From: Phycisphaeraceae bacterium
GTDB taxonomy: Bacteria; Planctomycetota; Phycisphaerae; Phycisphaerales; Zrk34
DNA: 64,000 nt
Direction of reading: 5' to 3'
NCBI GenBank assembly: GCA_028282805.1
Contig: JANQHD010000006.1
Coordinates: 62,001 to 126,000 of the forward strand
In this document: positions 63,211-64,000 of the stretch, in pieces
How the letters are laid out: each line of letters starts with the position of its first letter
Position numbering within the stretch: the first letter of the stretch is position 1
Translations under genes and position numbers: made by a program
The notes under the pieces: generated by a model
Seen by the model: only the letters and a program-made list of their open reading frames with translations
What the model was told of the DNA's origin: nothing
Databases searched by the model: none

Positions 63211-64000
63211 TCATTTGCCTGGTGGTTTCATCTCGACGAGGCCGACGTCGATGTACTGCCCGCCGCCGGTCTGGCGACAGTGTACCGCGATGACGTTCTC
63301 GCCGGGGCGCAGCAGCTTGCGGGGGTCGACGTCGCCGGGCACCAGGCCGTAGCTGTCGGTCCAGCGCGTCAGCTCGAGGGCCTTGGCGCCGTTGATATAA
63401 ACGGTCGCGTCCTCGTCGTGATGGATGTTGAAGAACACGGGGCCGGTGGGCGCCTCCTTCAATTCGAACGACCGGCGGACCCAGATGTCGGCCGACTCCC
63501 ACTTGGTGCGCACGCGTGTGTTGGGGGTGTCGGCGCGGCCGAAGCCGGCCTTGCCCTGCTCCCATTCCGCGTCGTCGTACCGCTCGGTAAACCACTTCGC
63601 GCCCGGCGCGGCGAAGGTGTAACGCCAGGTCTGCGCCCGGTCGTCGGGCCCGTCGGAAGCGGGCAACAGCCACACGGCACGCGGCGGCGGCTGGTAGAGC
63701 CGCTTGTGAAGCTCGACGAGTTTGTCGGCGTCGAACTTGAGCACGGCGCGGTCGTAGGTCAGCAGGCCGTTGACCTCGATCTCCACGTCGGTGGTCTGCG
63801 TGTACACCGCGCCGGCCAGGCCCTTGCCGATCAGCGGGTGCAGCTGGTGCATCAGCGTTTCGTAATGGCGGTGCAGTTTCTGTTTGTCGTGGTAGGTGCG
63901 GTAGCCCCAGTTACGGTCGGCTTGCCAGAGGTGGCCCTTGATGGGCATGCCGAGCCCGCCGAACTCGCCGCACACCAGCGCCATGCCCTTGCGCGCCTTG
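63211..64000 (-). CDS. C-terminal part of a glycoside-hydrolase family 2-like protein
   Basis: The frame is open to the window edge (KARK before GMALVCGEFGGLGMPIKGH), so the 5' part is missing. Visible are catalytic-barrel-like residues (VCGEFGGLG, LAGAVYTQTTDVEIEVNGLL) and a C-terminal jelly-roll-like module (WRYTFAAPGAKWFTERYDDA; VFFNIHHDEDATVYINGAKA). This resembles beta-galactosidase/GH2-type sugar-cleaving proteins. The acid/base residues are upstream of the edge. It is in one unit with the sulfatase. Confidence 0.7.
   Translation of the reverse strand, partial: KARKGMALVCGEFGGLGMPIKGHLWQADRNWGYRTYHDKQKLHRHYETLMHQLHPLIGKGLAGAVYTQTTDVEIEVNGLLTYDRAVLKFDADKLVELHKRLYQPPPRAVWLLPASDGPDDRAQTWRYTFAAPGAKWFTERYDDAEWEQGKAGFGRADTPNTRVRTKWESADIWVRRSFELKEAPTGPVFFNIHHDEDATVYINGAKALELTRWTDSYGLVPGDVDPRKLLRPGENVIAVHCRQTGGGQYIDVGLVEMKPPGK

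Overview
The window is chromosomal DNA from a high-GC bacterium that I place in the Planctomycetota, most likely a Phycisphaerae-like lineage. This is an inference from gene content: a very large MoxR/DUF58/BatA/VWA cluster with PQQ-propeller and DUF4175-like proteins, an NPCBM-domain protein, a formylglycine-type sulfatase next to a glycosidase, dockerin repeats with a PEP-CTERM tail, and GH2-like and Gfo/Idh proteins. There is no rRNA, tRNA, CRISPR array, transposase or phage gene.

Layout. 1-5.3 kb (minus): a partial SAM methyltransferase, a secreted prolyl oligopeptidase, a zinc-ribbon protein, a metallo-beta-lactamase-fold protein that has lost most metal ligands, and coaD. 5.5-5.7 kb: a candidate structured RNA with its own terminator. 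5.8-13.4 kb: mutL, two coupled TPR genes, a membrane protein plus pfkA, and a tandem pair of Cys-rich mini-proteins. 13.5-22 kb: lysS (with a perfect palindrome inside its reading frame), lolC-lolD, atpC, psd, an HTH membrane protein, a metallophosphoesterase and a DUF488 protein.

22-52.8 kb: about 30 kb of minus-strand genes, read from high to low coordinates. They encode an ECF sigma factor, a putative anti-sigma factor, a PDZ protein, a giant PQQ/LysM protein, an alpha/alpha-toroid protein, MoxR, an inserted low-GC lipoprotein gene, DUF58, BatA, a second giant PQQ/TPR protein, a VWA protein, a DUF4175-like protein, a coiled-coil protein, a TPR-like protein, an NPCBM protein and three HtrA-like proteases. 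Only the first of the three proteases keeps its catalytic triad. Gaps are short and several start and stop codons overlap, so much of this is probably co-transcribed and acts at the cell envelope.

52.9-55.4 kb: amt (ammonium transporter) has a sigma-54-like promoter. It is flanked by two short gene-free units, each with the same sigma-54-like promoter and a strong intrinsic terminator. I read these as two nitrogen-regulated small RNAs of about 105 nt. One carries a 12-nt stretch complementary to the amt ribosome-binding region. This is the best candidate for an undescribed system. 55.5-64 kb: a dockerin/PEP-CTERM metalloprotease-like protein, secreted hypothetical proteins, a Gfo/Idh oxidoreductase, a membrane protein, a sulfatase and a partial glycosidase.

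Two genome-wide habits stand out. Many intergenic spaces carry arms built from an iterated 7-10 bp word, and the word differs from locus to locus. Several genes have a -10-like box ending exactly 6 nt before the start codon, which suggests leaderless mRNAs. All coordinates and motifs come from reading the sequence; no database search was run.
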